Assembly: GCA_023238725.1 (NCBI GenBank) | Contig: CM041538.1 | Coordinates: 16,406,182 to 16,470,181 of the forward strand | Origin: Scortum barcoo | Taxonomy: Eukaryota > Chordata > Actinopteri > Centrarchiformes > Terapontidae | Direction of reading: 5' to 3' | DNA length: 64,000 nt | Shown: piece by piece, positions 12,301-23,371 of the stretch | How positions within the stretch are numbered: the first letter of the stretch is position 1 | Layout of the letters: every line of letters begins with the position of its first letter | Made by a program: the position numbers and the translations under genes | The notes under the pieces: generated by a model | What the model was told of the DNA's origin: nothing | What the model saw: only the letters and a program-made list of their open reading frames with translations | Databases searched by the model: none

Positions 12301-13966
12301 CTTCACTGATCTACAGTAGCCTATTGTTGCAGGTGTCAAACTAATGTCTGCTCTAGTGGAAAGCCCATGTTATATTCTTCATTTCAACGTACCATTCTGC
12401 TTTTGTTTTTCATCTAAATTTGAGTTCACATTGAGACATGCTTTTTTTGATAAATTTTTTTCATAAAAAACATATGTTAAAAACTGATACAATTCTGATT
12501 CATTTTTACTGTGTGCTGAACAGATACCGGCCTTTTCACAAACAAGTGTGATGAGGAACTGAGTGAGTTGAGGAAGAATGTGGAGAGCGATGAAGGCAAC
12601 TCTCCAGAGCCATGCAAGGACGATCAACCCAAGAAGAAGCACAGGCGCAACCGCACCACCTTCACCACCTACCAGCTGCATGAGCTGGAGCGTGCCTTCG
12701 AGAAGTCTCACTACCCGGACGTGTACAGCCGCGAGGAGCTCGCCATGAAGGTGAATCTCCCGGAAGTCCGAGTTCAGGTAGGAGGAACCACGACAGGTCT
12801 AAAGTAAAAACAGTCAACATCACAGAGAGCGTTTGGCATCGCTCTATAGCCGTCACGTAGAATAATTAGACAACCACATCACGAGCTGGCTGTTTATCTT
12901 AAGAGTTCATTTGGTATGTTTCCAAGTGCTCTTGAGAACAACATTAACACGCCAAGCTTTTGGCTTTTGGCTCATCAGTATTCAGGTAAGCAGATTGTTC
13001 CAGATAGTTACGTAAGCATGCTGCATGTTGCCTGCGTGGAAACATGGTGCATGTTTCCTCTTGTCCTTCCAACACATTGTGTTACTGGTGCTTTAACCAG
13101 GACAGGGGCAAAAATGAATTATTAAAAAAAATATACTCTATATGCTATGTGAGAATCTGGAGGTGCTTGTGGGAACTTAACTACAACTTTATCTTTTTTG
13201 CAGCTTTATTTCAATTTAAGAATTATTTTGAACAGTTTTTCTGTGAGTGTCAGGTTGAGGTGCCAAGCATCTTAAAGAGCTGAAGGGATGAATAACTTCA
13301 GATAAACTTTAAACTTGTATATCTTCCATTAATCACAACTGGTCCAAAATGAACTTTTGAAACTTTTTTGAAACTTTTGAAAAAGGATGTGATGAATAAG
13401 CAAACTCTCCAAACAAATAATTACGCACTTATGTCTGTCATGTTGAGGCATGATGACTTGATTTTGTTCTTCAGGTTTGGTTCCAGAACCGGAGAGCTAA
13501 ATGGCGTCGGCAGGAAAAAATGGATGCCAGTACCATGAGGCTCCATGACTCACCCATGTTGTCCTTCAACCGGCCGGCACCAGTTCACACCAGCATGGGT
13601 CCGATGACCAACTCCCTCCCCTTGGACCCCTGGCTGTCCTCCCCCCTGTCCAGTGCTACACCGGTCCACAGCATCCCGGGCTTCATGGGTCCAACTCAAG
13701 GCCTCCAGCCCAGCTACCCCAGCCACAGCTTCCTCAACTCCACTCCTCATCCTCATCCTCATCCTCCACACCCTCACTCTCATCCTCATCCATCCATGGG
13801 CCAGGGGATGCAGAGTATGGCTCCACCTCCTTACCAGTGCCCGGCACCGTACCCTGATAAGTATCCTCTGGAGGATGTGGACCAGCGCAGCTCTAGTATC
13901 GCTGCACTGAGAATGAAAGCCAAGGAACACATCCAGTCTATGGACAAGACCTGGCAACCCATGTGA
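9348..13966 (+). CDS. rx2: Retinal homeobox protein Rx1/Rx2-type (Rax family)
   Basis: Paired-like homeodomain transcription factor of eye-field and retinal progenitors, acting in the nucleus. Three coding exons: 9348-9654, 12524-12777, 13475-13966; they join in phase to 350 aa. The start is the ATG giving MHLSLDSMSMVDD, the Rx1/Rx2 N-terminus (Rx3 begins differently). Visible parts: octapeptide HSIDVILGF at 37-45; acidic linker before the homeodomain; homeodomain at about 142-201 with WFQNRRAKWRR and Gln at position 50; His/Pro-rich run at about 277-296; OAR tail (SIAALRMKAKEHIQ) at about 328-341. The second intron cuts the homeodomain between positions 46 and 47, the usual paired-class site. 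All splice sites are GT-AG. Fish Rx1/Rx2 are generally grouped with mammalian RAX2, and RAX2 also neighbours FZR1 in human, which fits. I cannot firmly separate rx1 from rx2 by eye. Confidence 0.9.
10730..10960 (+). promoter_or_regulatory. Candidate enhancer in rx intron 1
   Basis: Within the 2.9-kb first intron this block has three TAATCT/AGATTA cores (10754-10760, 10773-10779, 10844-10850), the sort of site bound by OTX/CRX-class homeodomains, plus a run of non-repetitive mixed-composition sequence. The rest of the intron is AT-rich with no repeat I recognise. Enhancer function is inference; the motifs are short and common. Confidence 0.3.
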
Positions 13967-15898
13967 CTAACAAACCTGACAGTCCATGTGAATGACACTG
14001 GAAGAGGGAGATGCTGACATTGTTTCTTGGGGTTCAGGGTAGCAGAAAATGGATGAAACAAAATGTTGGAAAGTATGGCAGTGAAATGTAAAGGAAATGG
14101 ATTTTGAACCATGAAGAATAAGGATTTCAAGGATTTTTTTACTCATCTCAAGGACACAAGTGAACTCTACAGCCTTGTTAACTTGTTCATTTTAAACATC
14201 AATCACCAGACATTGACACTTCTCCCTCCACTCTCAAGTGTTCAGCCATTCATTTTTTCCTTTTCCCATTTTTTCACAAAGTTTGTGTTTTTACTAATTA
14301 ATCCAATTTGTGGCATTTTCATGGGTCAGCTAACCAGAGTCTCAGAGTGTTTTGTGAATTAGAGTCCAGTCTCAGTTTAATGCAAGAGCAGCTTTGAAAA
14401 AGCACGGCATGAAGACATGTTTCTCTAATCTGTTGATTTTTTAAAGCTGCGTAGCTGATTTTCAGCTCATCCCCATTGCTTAGATACTCTGGTGCAACTG
14501 CAGGAAGATGACACCTGAGGACCAGCTGAGGCAACTGAATCTCAGAATCTCTCAATTGTGATCTCAGAAAATGTAAAATCGATTATTGTTTGGTGGCAAA
14601 GTGTACTGGAGTCAGAAATGTGGTGGCACCTTCTAATGGGCTGAGAATATACCAAAAATAATTCTGCGCAATTATAATTTTTGTCTGATTTGTGCGGTTA
14701 TGCTTTAAAGGAGGAAAGGAAGGAAGTACAAACAAATGAAAAACGGGCTATTGAGCAGAGTAACCCTCTTTTTGCTTGAGTGGCTGTTGGAGGAGAAAAC
14801 CTGTTGGCAGCTCAGTGTTGGGTGGCTGCGTGTACGTGCAGGGCAGCAGAAAGAGCCCTGTGTGATGCGTCACCCCACATAGTTTAGTCTTTGTTCAGCA
14901 CAATTGATCCAAGTGTATCCTCTTTGTCTGAATTTAAAGGGGGCGGGGGACAGGACGGGGAACGGCCTCAGGCTGCACTAAATAGGCCCTTGTAACCATT
15001 TTGTCATGGAAGTTTTTTTTTCTTTCTCAATCAAAGGACAAGAAACATGTAGCTGCTATGGTCATTAGTGACACAATATTGGTCTTTTGCCATCTGTTAT
15101 AGTGTCAGGCTCTAATTGTCTTAAAGGTAGAGAAAAAGCTAACCTAACTGCAATGTGTTTTGTATGAGCAGTAGAGCCAAACAGATCTGTATTTGCTGTT
15201 GAGATCAGCATCTACATTTCACATAACTAAATATAAAAACGTTGTATGGTAACCCCATAATTTCACTTTTCTTACTTATTATGGAACAAGAGGGAGAGAA
15301 AAACCCTCATCTTAAAGTGCAATTTCAGACTTTTTTACATTTTACCCATAACTACTTGTATGGTCGTGATATTTCACTTTACTATCACATGAAAGTTGTG
15401 CAGACAGTAAGTTATGTATCAACGCTGCCTACAGCTAAAACAGCGGATAGAATAACATTATTAGGACATTTCTGGATCATTTTACAACACATTTTTGTCA
15501 TTTTGCCCATTTTTTAACACCTACTGCTCACCATTCATCTTCATGTTATTTTATTAAGGTTGTTGGTTAGTGAAGTTTAGACTCCATTTTGGACAATGCC
15601 AGGACCTCACACCATAGAGGATCACCTTGCACATTAAGAGCTTCTTTAGGATGTGACATAAATGTGATTTTGGACCAAGAACAAGCCAAAGGTTAGATAA
15701 TGAACAAAAATGCACTAGAAGTTTGAGTTTTAGTTTGTTTTTTTATGTGAAGATATACAGGAAATTTTCTTGTATGGCTGTTTTGTTTCTTAATTGTCCT
15801 AGTTATACCTGTCCTAGTTATATCATTGTTTTCTTTCTTTACAATTTTGTCTGGATTTTTGCATATTCTGGAAAGAATGAAGATCTACTGAAAATAAA
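13967..15898 (+). other. Probable rx 3' UTR and downstream flank
   Basis: No further coding exon is visible after the rx stop. A canonical AATAAA lies at 15893-15898. If it is the signal used, the 3' UTR would be about 1.9 kb, long but not unusual for a vertebrate developmental regulator. No clear earlier AATAAA was noticed. 14800-15000 is a GC-richer patch that includes a gggggcggggg run and could be regulatory. Confidence 0.35.
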
Positions 15899-16139
15899 TA
15901 TAGTTTGATAGTATATGTATCCCCACATTCTCAATTCTGTGCTTTCATGTTGACCTATGCACTCATTCCCACACCGTCATGTTATTTCTTTACCCCTGTA
16001 AGTCTAAAGAGCAATCCAAGATTACAACAGTATAATCGTTATCATCTGACATACAGGGGCAGACACTTTTCTTTCTTTTTCTCCAACACTTGTGCCCTGT
16101 CTCTCTCTGTCATATAAGAGCTTTTTCACTCTTTTTTTT

Positions 16140-16440
16140 TTACCCCTCCCAATCCTCTCTGCTGCTCCATGGTTTGGTGGCAGGGTGCCAGCCCGTTAGG
16201 AAGATGAGACTCCAATCAATCAGGGCTTCCTAGGGGGGCCTCTGGCCACAGGGCCCGACTCCCTAATTGCCCCCAGGCAAGCAGGCAGGCCGACAGGCTC
16301 AGCCGCTGCAACACATGTTCACAGAGGGACTGGTGCCACCATGCTAGCTGGCCTCCTCAGCGTGTGAATCACTTTCTTGGACAGATGGAGGCCTGGAGGA
16401 ACCTCACTGCAAAGACCATATGGGCAGGCCAGGGGATGTA
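16140..16440. promoter_or_regulatory. GC-rich block, candidate conserved element
   Basis: A sharply GC-richer block in AT-rich spacer, including cctaggggggcctctggcca near 16230 and CAGG/CAGC-rich sequence near 16270. It shows no open frame with protein character and no dispersed-repeat signature. It lies about 2.2 kb past the rx stop. It may be a regulatory element of the retinal gene, but nothing in the sequence alone proves this. Confidence 0.25.
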
Positions 16441-17589
16441 ACAGAGAAATGTCTTTTTTACATGTACCGAAAATGATTAGATACTGCATTACACTGGTGT
16501 GTTGTTGGTTTGTACCACACATTTTTACCACAAAACTGATTTTCTGAAAAATAGATACTCTTAGACACTCTTTTATAATCCACTCAACAACACTTCCTGC
16601 AGTTCTTAAAGCCAGAATAATCAGAATAATCAAAGAATCTTTTAAATATGTGGGTGAAAAAATATTCACACTGTACAATAAAAAATATTTTAACACATTA
16701 CCCAAGTTTTCAAGTTTCCCTCTCTTTCCTGTTCATGACAGAAGCTTTAAGTGGCATCTCCATGTTTTGCACAAAATGTACAACATGAATCAAAATTTGT
16801 GATTGTATTATCACCCCTTTATTAGTATTTGTTCATATTCATATGATTTTTACACAAAAGTGTGTTGTGGGGCAAGGACACGTGTAATTTCTTGTAATCT
16901 GTCTTAAGAAAAATGAGTTGCAACTCAGGAAACAGGCTAAAAATCTTTTTTATTGAGCAGTTTTTTTAAAACTCTTCTGGAAATACCTCCAAATACCTCC
17001 TGAGCTAAAAACTATGTTTTGTAAAAATGACCCTGCTGGAGTTTTTCAAACCTTGACAGGTATTTGTTTTTCAGAAAATTGGATGCTTGGCTTTGTGACT
17101 CAAATTTAATGGTAATACAGACTAGGTCTAGATGTTGGTATGGAGCTAAATTAAAAGCAGTTATTAATCATCTTACAGAACCTGATCTGTGAAGAAAAAC
17201 AGAAGAAAACCCATATCTGAGCTTCAGTCTCTGTGATCACACAAGATACATTTTGCTTTGTACAAAGTGCACAGGTAAGACCAGGGAGACTTAGAGCACT
17301 TTCACACATGTTTTTGTTTATCGGATCACATCTCATGGTGTTCCCAAAGAGCTGAACAAATATTACGCTGAACAGTTGAAAAAAAGGAAAGAAAGAAGCT
17401 TTGGACAAGAAAGGATGAAAGGACAGACAGAATGTGAGGAAGTCAGAGAAAGGAAAAAGAGAAACATTAAGAAAGAGATTAAGCAGGAGAAAAGTGTGGG
17501 AGTAAGAGAGAGAGGGAGAGACACAGGGAGTAACAGTGGAGAGGAAGAGTGTAGGGAGGGAGGAGGGTGGGATGGCTGCTCATCAGAGT

Positions 17590-17830
17590 TAATGATGTAG
17601 AAAATCCCCCAATTAGAGCGTTTTCCTGTGTTGCAGGATGAGTTCAGAGCGGGGTCCTCTGACAGCCCGAGGATTAGTACCCAGGCCGGGCTGGGCCGAG
17701 CCGGGCCTGAACAGACACTAACTAACTGCTGTACAGCTTGGCACTGCTCAGTTGGGGCCGGGTCGGGGCTATAGCCACAGCCAGAGGCCGGGGTAGGCAT
17801 GCGTTTAGCCAGAGTGAGTGGCACAACGGA
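17590..17830. promoter_or_regulatory. GC-rich block with homeodomain cores
   Basis: Contains cccccaattagagcg near 17606, aggattagtac near 17670 and a GGGCCGGG-rich run at about 17680-17800. The abrupt change from the purine-rich tract on its left and AT-rich DNA on its right suggests constraint. A regulatory role for rx is a guess based on position and the ATTA/GGATTA cores. Confidence 0.25.
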
Positions 17831-18937
17831 AAGCATGGGAAAAGAGCAGCGGCAGAGCAATATGGAAAAAAAAAGTTCTGGTGGAGAGATATTCTCTGGC
17901 GTGTAAAATCTCACACTTTAGCTTTGAGATTTAAAAACAAACAAGAATTTAGCTGTTTTTGTAAGTTACTCTCTATTATACCTCTTTATAAGTCCCTGTA
18001 TTTGGCCAAAAATGTACCTGTTTTCTTGAATAACTGAACATTTAGACAAGGAGTGCTAAAAGAGAGAAAGACTAATAATAATTGGTCCAACTACCCATGT
18101 TTCATCAGTACTAATATATGATGTTAATATTGTCTCAGCTCAGTGTTTCTGGCTGATGCATCTATTTTGTAATAGCATTTCATCTAAAACAGAACTCATT
18201 CTAATCTGGACATCTGGGTTGTACATAAAATCAATCTGTCCACATACTGCTGGATGTCCAGTAGTGGTGGTGTTTTCTACAATAAAACACAGGAACACTT
18301 TAATCCTCCTGACCTTGTACTTGGGGACAATAAATTTAAACATCTGTCTGTCTCTTTATACAAAAATAAGGTGATTATTGTTCAGTCATAACCAATAAAA
18401 GCCTTTTGGGCATTCACATGGAAGTAGGAGAAGCAAATACGTAAAGACCAACATACAGAGACTTGAAAATGCAGATTTGAGAATGGAGCATGTTTATGTT
18501 GTAATGCAAGTTGACTTACTTACTTCTGACTGTATGAGTGATCCTAATTTTGACTGCCTATAGATTTGTCCTGATTTGAGAATGAAAAAGTTTCCCAAAA
18601 ACAAACAAACAAACAACCAAATATATGCATACATCACAGCATCAGACATGCAATGCACAGCCTCACAACTTGAATATTTACTTTATAAAACACTACTCAC
18701 ACAGCTTTATTCAAATCTGTGTCATTTTAATGGCTGACATTCTGTAACAGGAGCAAAAAAAAAGGAAAAAAGTCCCTGTGGAGATTTCTTCTCCAGGGCA
18801 ACATCTCAAATTAATTCAAATGTGAATTTTAGTTTAGTTTAGTTCTATTTTGAAATTACTCTGTTCTCTGTTACTCTGACAGACTTGACGATGTCTTGCT
18901 AATAAAGACTTATGACTAAACTTGGACTAGCTGCAAA

Positions 18938-18988
18938 AACTCAGAAACAACTCAAACTCAGAAACAACTCAAACTCAGAAACAACTCA
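18938..18988. repeat. 17-bp tandem repeat, 3 copies
   Basis: Three exact head-to-tail copies of aactcagaaacaactca. No functional context is visible. Confidence 0.9.
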
Positions 18989-19189
18989 AATAAGCGTTGA
19001 AATTACAGGTAGCCTGGTAACAGCATTATAAAGCAAGAAATTCATATGGGTGATTAATTCTAGCATAAGCACATTTTCCTCAAATGAACATGTTTGACTT
19101 CAGTGTTAAAGGTTGGTGTCCAAACTGCAAAAAAGGAAAAGTGAAGCCTTAAATCACCTCAACTACACAGTTAATGTGTTCATTAAAAA

Positions 19190-19440
19190 CAACTGAGTCC
19201 CTAATGACTAATTGATTCATTGTGCAATCTATTATTCCGCTCCTGCAGCCTAGTAGATCTGAAAGGGCCACGGCTGGAGTTAACAGTCTTATTGGAGAGA
19301 CGCGTTCCTTGCAAAGGACAATAAGGGAAAATAGCGGAATTAATTGGGTTTGATTAAGAGAGCTTTTCAATGGGACACAGCTTTTTCGCACGACATAATT
19401 AGAGGTCAGTTAAGGGGGGGTGGCAGAGGGGGGGATTTGC
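19190..19440. promoter_or_regulatory. ATTA-rich block, candidate enhancer
   Basis: Dense homeodomain-type cores within 250 bp: ctaatgactaattgattcat near 19200, ggaattaattggg near 19336, tttgattaag near 19349 and cataattag near 19395. There is also a SOX-like ggacaataag near 19316. It ends at a G-run near 19413. The density is above that of surrounding DNA. Enhancer function, and which gene it would serve, are inference. Confidence 0.3.
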
Positions 19441-20135
19441 TTGTTGGCGCCAGTGTTGTGTGGGTGTGTCTGTGTGAGAGACAGATAGACAGACAGACAC
19501 AGAGAGGGGATGCTTCCTTCACACTTGTAGAGCGATGTTGTGTGCCTCATGTGGTAAATTTCTATTGGTTCGCTCACCAGAAAGCACACAGTGAAGTTCA
19601 CATGGGGCCCTCACATGTGTGTGATTATTATCACTACACCAGTATTAAAGGCACAGTGCTCGGTCTTTTGTTATAGCCGCATGCTCATTAGCAGGGACTA
19701 CACTATTGTATAGAATAAGGTGGGGACAGAGGAGTACATTCAGCTGCATTTTATGGATGAGAACAAAACATGTAAACAAACTCAAAACATTAGCTCCGAT
19801 ACAAACCCATGCATTGTGAGTGTATAATCCTGTTGCAGTGTAATCTGAAATAGGAGGAAGGGCCACAAGCCCTCAAATCTAAAAATGCACCTGAACTGTC
19901 ATGAACCAAGACTTGATTAGATTAACCAATATTTCATCACAAATCTGTGTCTGCAATTTTATTATTATTTTTTTTTATGATTTCACAGTTTTCTGTTTTA
20001 CTGGGATTTTAGACTACATAGTGAGCCCAAAATTAGTCAGTAGAGTAAATCTTAAATCCTGCAGGCATCCACCTTATTGAGATGTCTTTGAAAAAGTGGA
20101 AGGAGAATCACTCCTTTATACATCATTTCATATTA

Positions 20136-21335
20136 GTCACTACTTTTGTCACAACACTTGAATTCCCCTGCATGGTAAAAATTCTATTTTTTGTTTTTTT
20201 CATTGACGTCATAGTGGATGTTGTTGTTGCATTATATTGTTAGTTATATTGTTATACAGTTAATGCATTATATTGCAAGGCGGTTTTAATACTCTTCTAC
20301 CCTTCTCATGTACGTATATAGGGAACAAAATATTAAAAACCACTTTTCAATAATATTATAAATATGGATACAGTTTCTGTCCCTCAAGGCACAAGCTATA
20401 CTACAAATCTAAAACAGAAACATTATAATAAACTTTTACCTTACTTTAAATACATTTTAATGCCAATACTTTCTCTAAAGTAAAACACACTTCTTCCACC
20501 ACAACATATAGAGCAAAGTCCACAGCCCTGAGCCTGAATATAAGACCAGCACGCCCTCTGTGTTTGGGACTTGGACATGACAAGACACTACCTCACACTG
20601 ACACAACATGCAGTATAATATTAACTTGCATTTAACCTAAGCAGCTTTACAGTTCTTGATATACACCATGCCCCATATAGCTGAAATACCTTCAGTGTAC
20701 AGTCAGACCACAGTAAACCTCGTCACTACTTTTGTCACTTCACTTGAATTTCCCTGCGTGGTCTAAATACATTTTTCTTGATTCTTTTTTTTTTTTTTTT
20801 TTTTTACGTGCTGTTGTTTTTCTGCCGTGAATTCACACAAAGCATAAATAATAGACATTAAGTAGAATCATTACCTTTCTGACGGTGTCAACAAAAACTG
20901 AAAATTAACATGTGAATTCATGGCAGAGCTGTTTTGCTGTATAAAATCACAGTAGGCATTGTTTTACTACAGTGGCTCACTGGTGTACAATTCACAAATA
21001 GGCCATTCTGCGCGATCAACTTTTACCTTCTTTTAGGTACATTTTGAAACCAGTACCTTTACCTCAGAAATAAAAAACATCTCAATATCTTCTTCCACCA
21101 CAGCATGTAGGGCAAAGTCCACAGCCCCTTCACGCATGTGCAGAGTCTGAATGTAAGACCAGCACGCCCTCTATGTTTGGGACTTGGACATGACAAGACA
21201 CCACCTCACACTGACACAACATGCACTATAAAATTAACTTGTATTTAACTTAAGCAGCTTTTCAGTTCTCGATCTACACCACCATGTCCCTTATAGCTGG
21301 ATTACCTTTAGCGTACAGTCAGACCACAGTAAACC
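20136..21335. repeat. Tandem duplication of a ~590-bp unit
   Basis: Copy A (about 20136-20721) and copy B (about 20722-21335) are direct, adjacent and clearly homologous. Both begin gtcactacttttgtcac, share aagaccagcacgccctct, gtttgggacttggacatgac and cacactgacacaacatgc in the same order, and end at agtcagaccacagtaaacc. Copy B differs by a poly-T run near 20785 and a short insertion near 21130. There is no coding potential in either copy. The array ends about 200 bp before the likely fzr1 promoter. Confidence 0.9.
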
Positions 21336-21539
21336 GCTGATAGATTAATATTTTACTGTACGTTTATATTAAAATTAAGAAAGAACAGTTCGGGGTGGAT
21401 TGCATTATTATTATATTTGTTGCTGAGAGACACTTGTGCGGACCCACAGACCTCCACATGTTTCACCACTCCCCATGAACTCTCTCTCTCTCTCTGGTAA
21501 CTAACGAAGCATTTCCGTGTTTTGATTTGAGGGGCATAC

Positions 21540-21720
21540 GTCACGGGGTGTCAAAACTCCCACAATGCAATGTAATTTTTACCTCAGCTAGAGTGCATCA
21601 CATCTGAGAGTGAAAAACTTTCAATATATCGCCTGTTTTCGCCTGATATCTCCGTGAATTGTCGCTCCTGTGAGGCGTCTGTGTGCCGACTTTGAAGGAC
21701 TGGCTCGCTGTTGTATGTAT
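21540..21720 (+). promoter_or_regulatory. Probable fzr1 promoter / 5' non-coding exon
   Basis: A locally CpG-richer stretch after the duplicated array and about 1.7 kb before the first coding exon. It holds CCCACAATGCA at 21559-21569, which fits the ZNF143/Staf core common in vertebrate housekeeping promoters, and cgcctg/tcgcctg strings after 21620. A possible splice donor (GTATGT) is at 21713. The first coding exon of fzr1 has its own acceptor at 23322, so an upstream non-coding exon must exist; placing it here is inference. Confidence 0.4.
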
Positions 21721-22290
21721 TTGGTCTTTGGCCAACATTATTAGGTTAGCTCCAAGCTAATTTGGCTAACGCTAGTCATCACCAGCTAGCTACCCTTTTA
21801 TTTTTAAGTACAAACATGATTATGAAGACGCCACTTTGATGACATTTAGCTATGAATAATGCTCCGGGTAATGTCATTCGTGTCTTTTAAGTGGTTAAAA
21901 GTTAGGCGTGTTGTAACGTAGCTAATTAGATAGATAGTTAATTATATCAAACCTAGCATTGTGTTTGTTTGACACTGAATAAATGAGTACTAATAATAAT
22001 ATCAACCAGTACTTAACATCCATCATTATTGTGGCATGATGAGCAGGTGAACTGAGTTTTGTGATATCAGTTGCTCTTTATAGTGGGTCTCAGTCATTTA
22101 ATAGGATCAACATTTTGCAGGTTCATATTAAACATGCAGAAGGGCAAAATTAGGACGTCATCTTTGATTATTGATTATTAATATATAAAAAAGGAACAGT
22201 ATAGTTTTGGTTACATGTCAAATTGTCAAATGACACCATATACCAGTCAGCACTGCTTTCCAACCACTCAACAGATTAAACCAATTTAAC

Positions 22291-22590
22291 CATGGATCCA
22301 TCTGTCCATCCATTTTCTATACTCCTCACATACTGATTGGTCCTTGAGCCTCTCCCAGCTGGCATTGGACGAGAGGTGGGGGACACCCTGGACAGGTTGT
22401 CAGTCAGTTACATGGACAACATAGAGAGACAGACAACCATTCACACTCGCGGGCAATTTCGAGTCATCAGTTAACTTAACGTACATGTCTTAAGGTTGTG
22501 GGAGGAGAAAACCCATGCAGGCAGAATAAACCATGCAAACTCCACACAGAAAGGCCTCAGCTGGGTTTGAACCTAACCTATCAGAGTAGA
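22291..22590. repeat. Common teleost dispersed repeat
   Basis: I recognise the familiar block order of this abundant fish repeat: ccatccattttctat, cacctggcat-like cccagctggcat, acaccctggacaggt, accattcacactc, gtgggaggagaaaaccc and catgcaaactccacacagaa. It sits in the fzr1 5' intron in plus orientation and is diverged from consensus. It is non-coding. Confidence 0.85.
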
Positions 22591-23371
22591 GAACATTATT
22601 AGAAAAATACAAAACCCCCATCTGGAACATGAGACGAACCAAACCAAAACTAAAAACAAACTTTGCTATCTGGCCCTAAAGCATGAATGGAAATGGGAAG
22701 AGTAGTAGATTTTTAATGTCAGAGAAGAAAAACAGACACAAATCTAGCCCAAATCCGGACTGCGAGTCTGAGAAGTCCTGGTTACCAACGGAGGAAAGTG
22801 TCTGTGGTAACCTCTTCCTCTTAAAATGTGATGGATATAATATTGTCAGGGTGGAATACTAATTTGGTTTGTTGGCACACAACATTAGAGAGCTGGATGA
22901 CACTGAAATACAACAGATTCTATTAGTAGAGGAAGATGCAGCATACTTAGCTGCACAATATATGACTGCATGTCACAAACTGAGAGATGCATCATTATAA
23001 TATCACTGAATGTGACAAATAATGACAAATCATAAGGCAAAAATGTTCTTGAAACTTAGATGCCAACAATGCTTTTGAATTGAATTGAAATGATACCACG
23101 TGAAATGTTGTTACTGTCTATCTACAACCTGCAATACAGAATTATAATTTCAAACCTAACTCCCTGGTTTCAATCAGTATTTTTAGAATACTACATAATC
23201 TGCTGGCTGACTTTCTAACTCTACATTATGGCATACCTACATAAAACAAGCACACAAACAAACAAACCAGTTACATTAGGATTTCAAATTAATTGTTTTG
23301 ATTGTTTTTTTGTGTTGTCCAGTTCTGTAACCTCACAGCCTGTGGCTGTGGGATCAGGAATTCAACGTAGA

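Larger units (their letters stand above)
15899..20135. other. Gene-free spacer between rx and fzr1
   Basis: No supportable exon. The longest open frame (minus strand, about 17363-17914) runs antisense through a purine-rich low-complexity tract and looks spurious. The spacer holds three blocks that stand out in composition, near 16.2, 17.7 and 19.3 kb, listed separately, and a short GA/CAGA-rich tract near 19480-19500. Confidence 0.55.

Noticed and set aside
13550..13957. 135-codon minus-strand frame opposite rx exon 3
   Set aside because: It is the mirror of the His/Pro-rich coding repeat in the rx exon.
17363..17914. 183-codon minus-strand open frame in the rx-fzr1 spacer
   Set aside because: It is antisense to a purine-rich low-complexity tract, so its Ser/Leu/Pro-rich translation is compositional. 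It has no family resemblance or exon structure.
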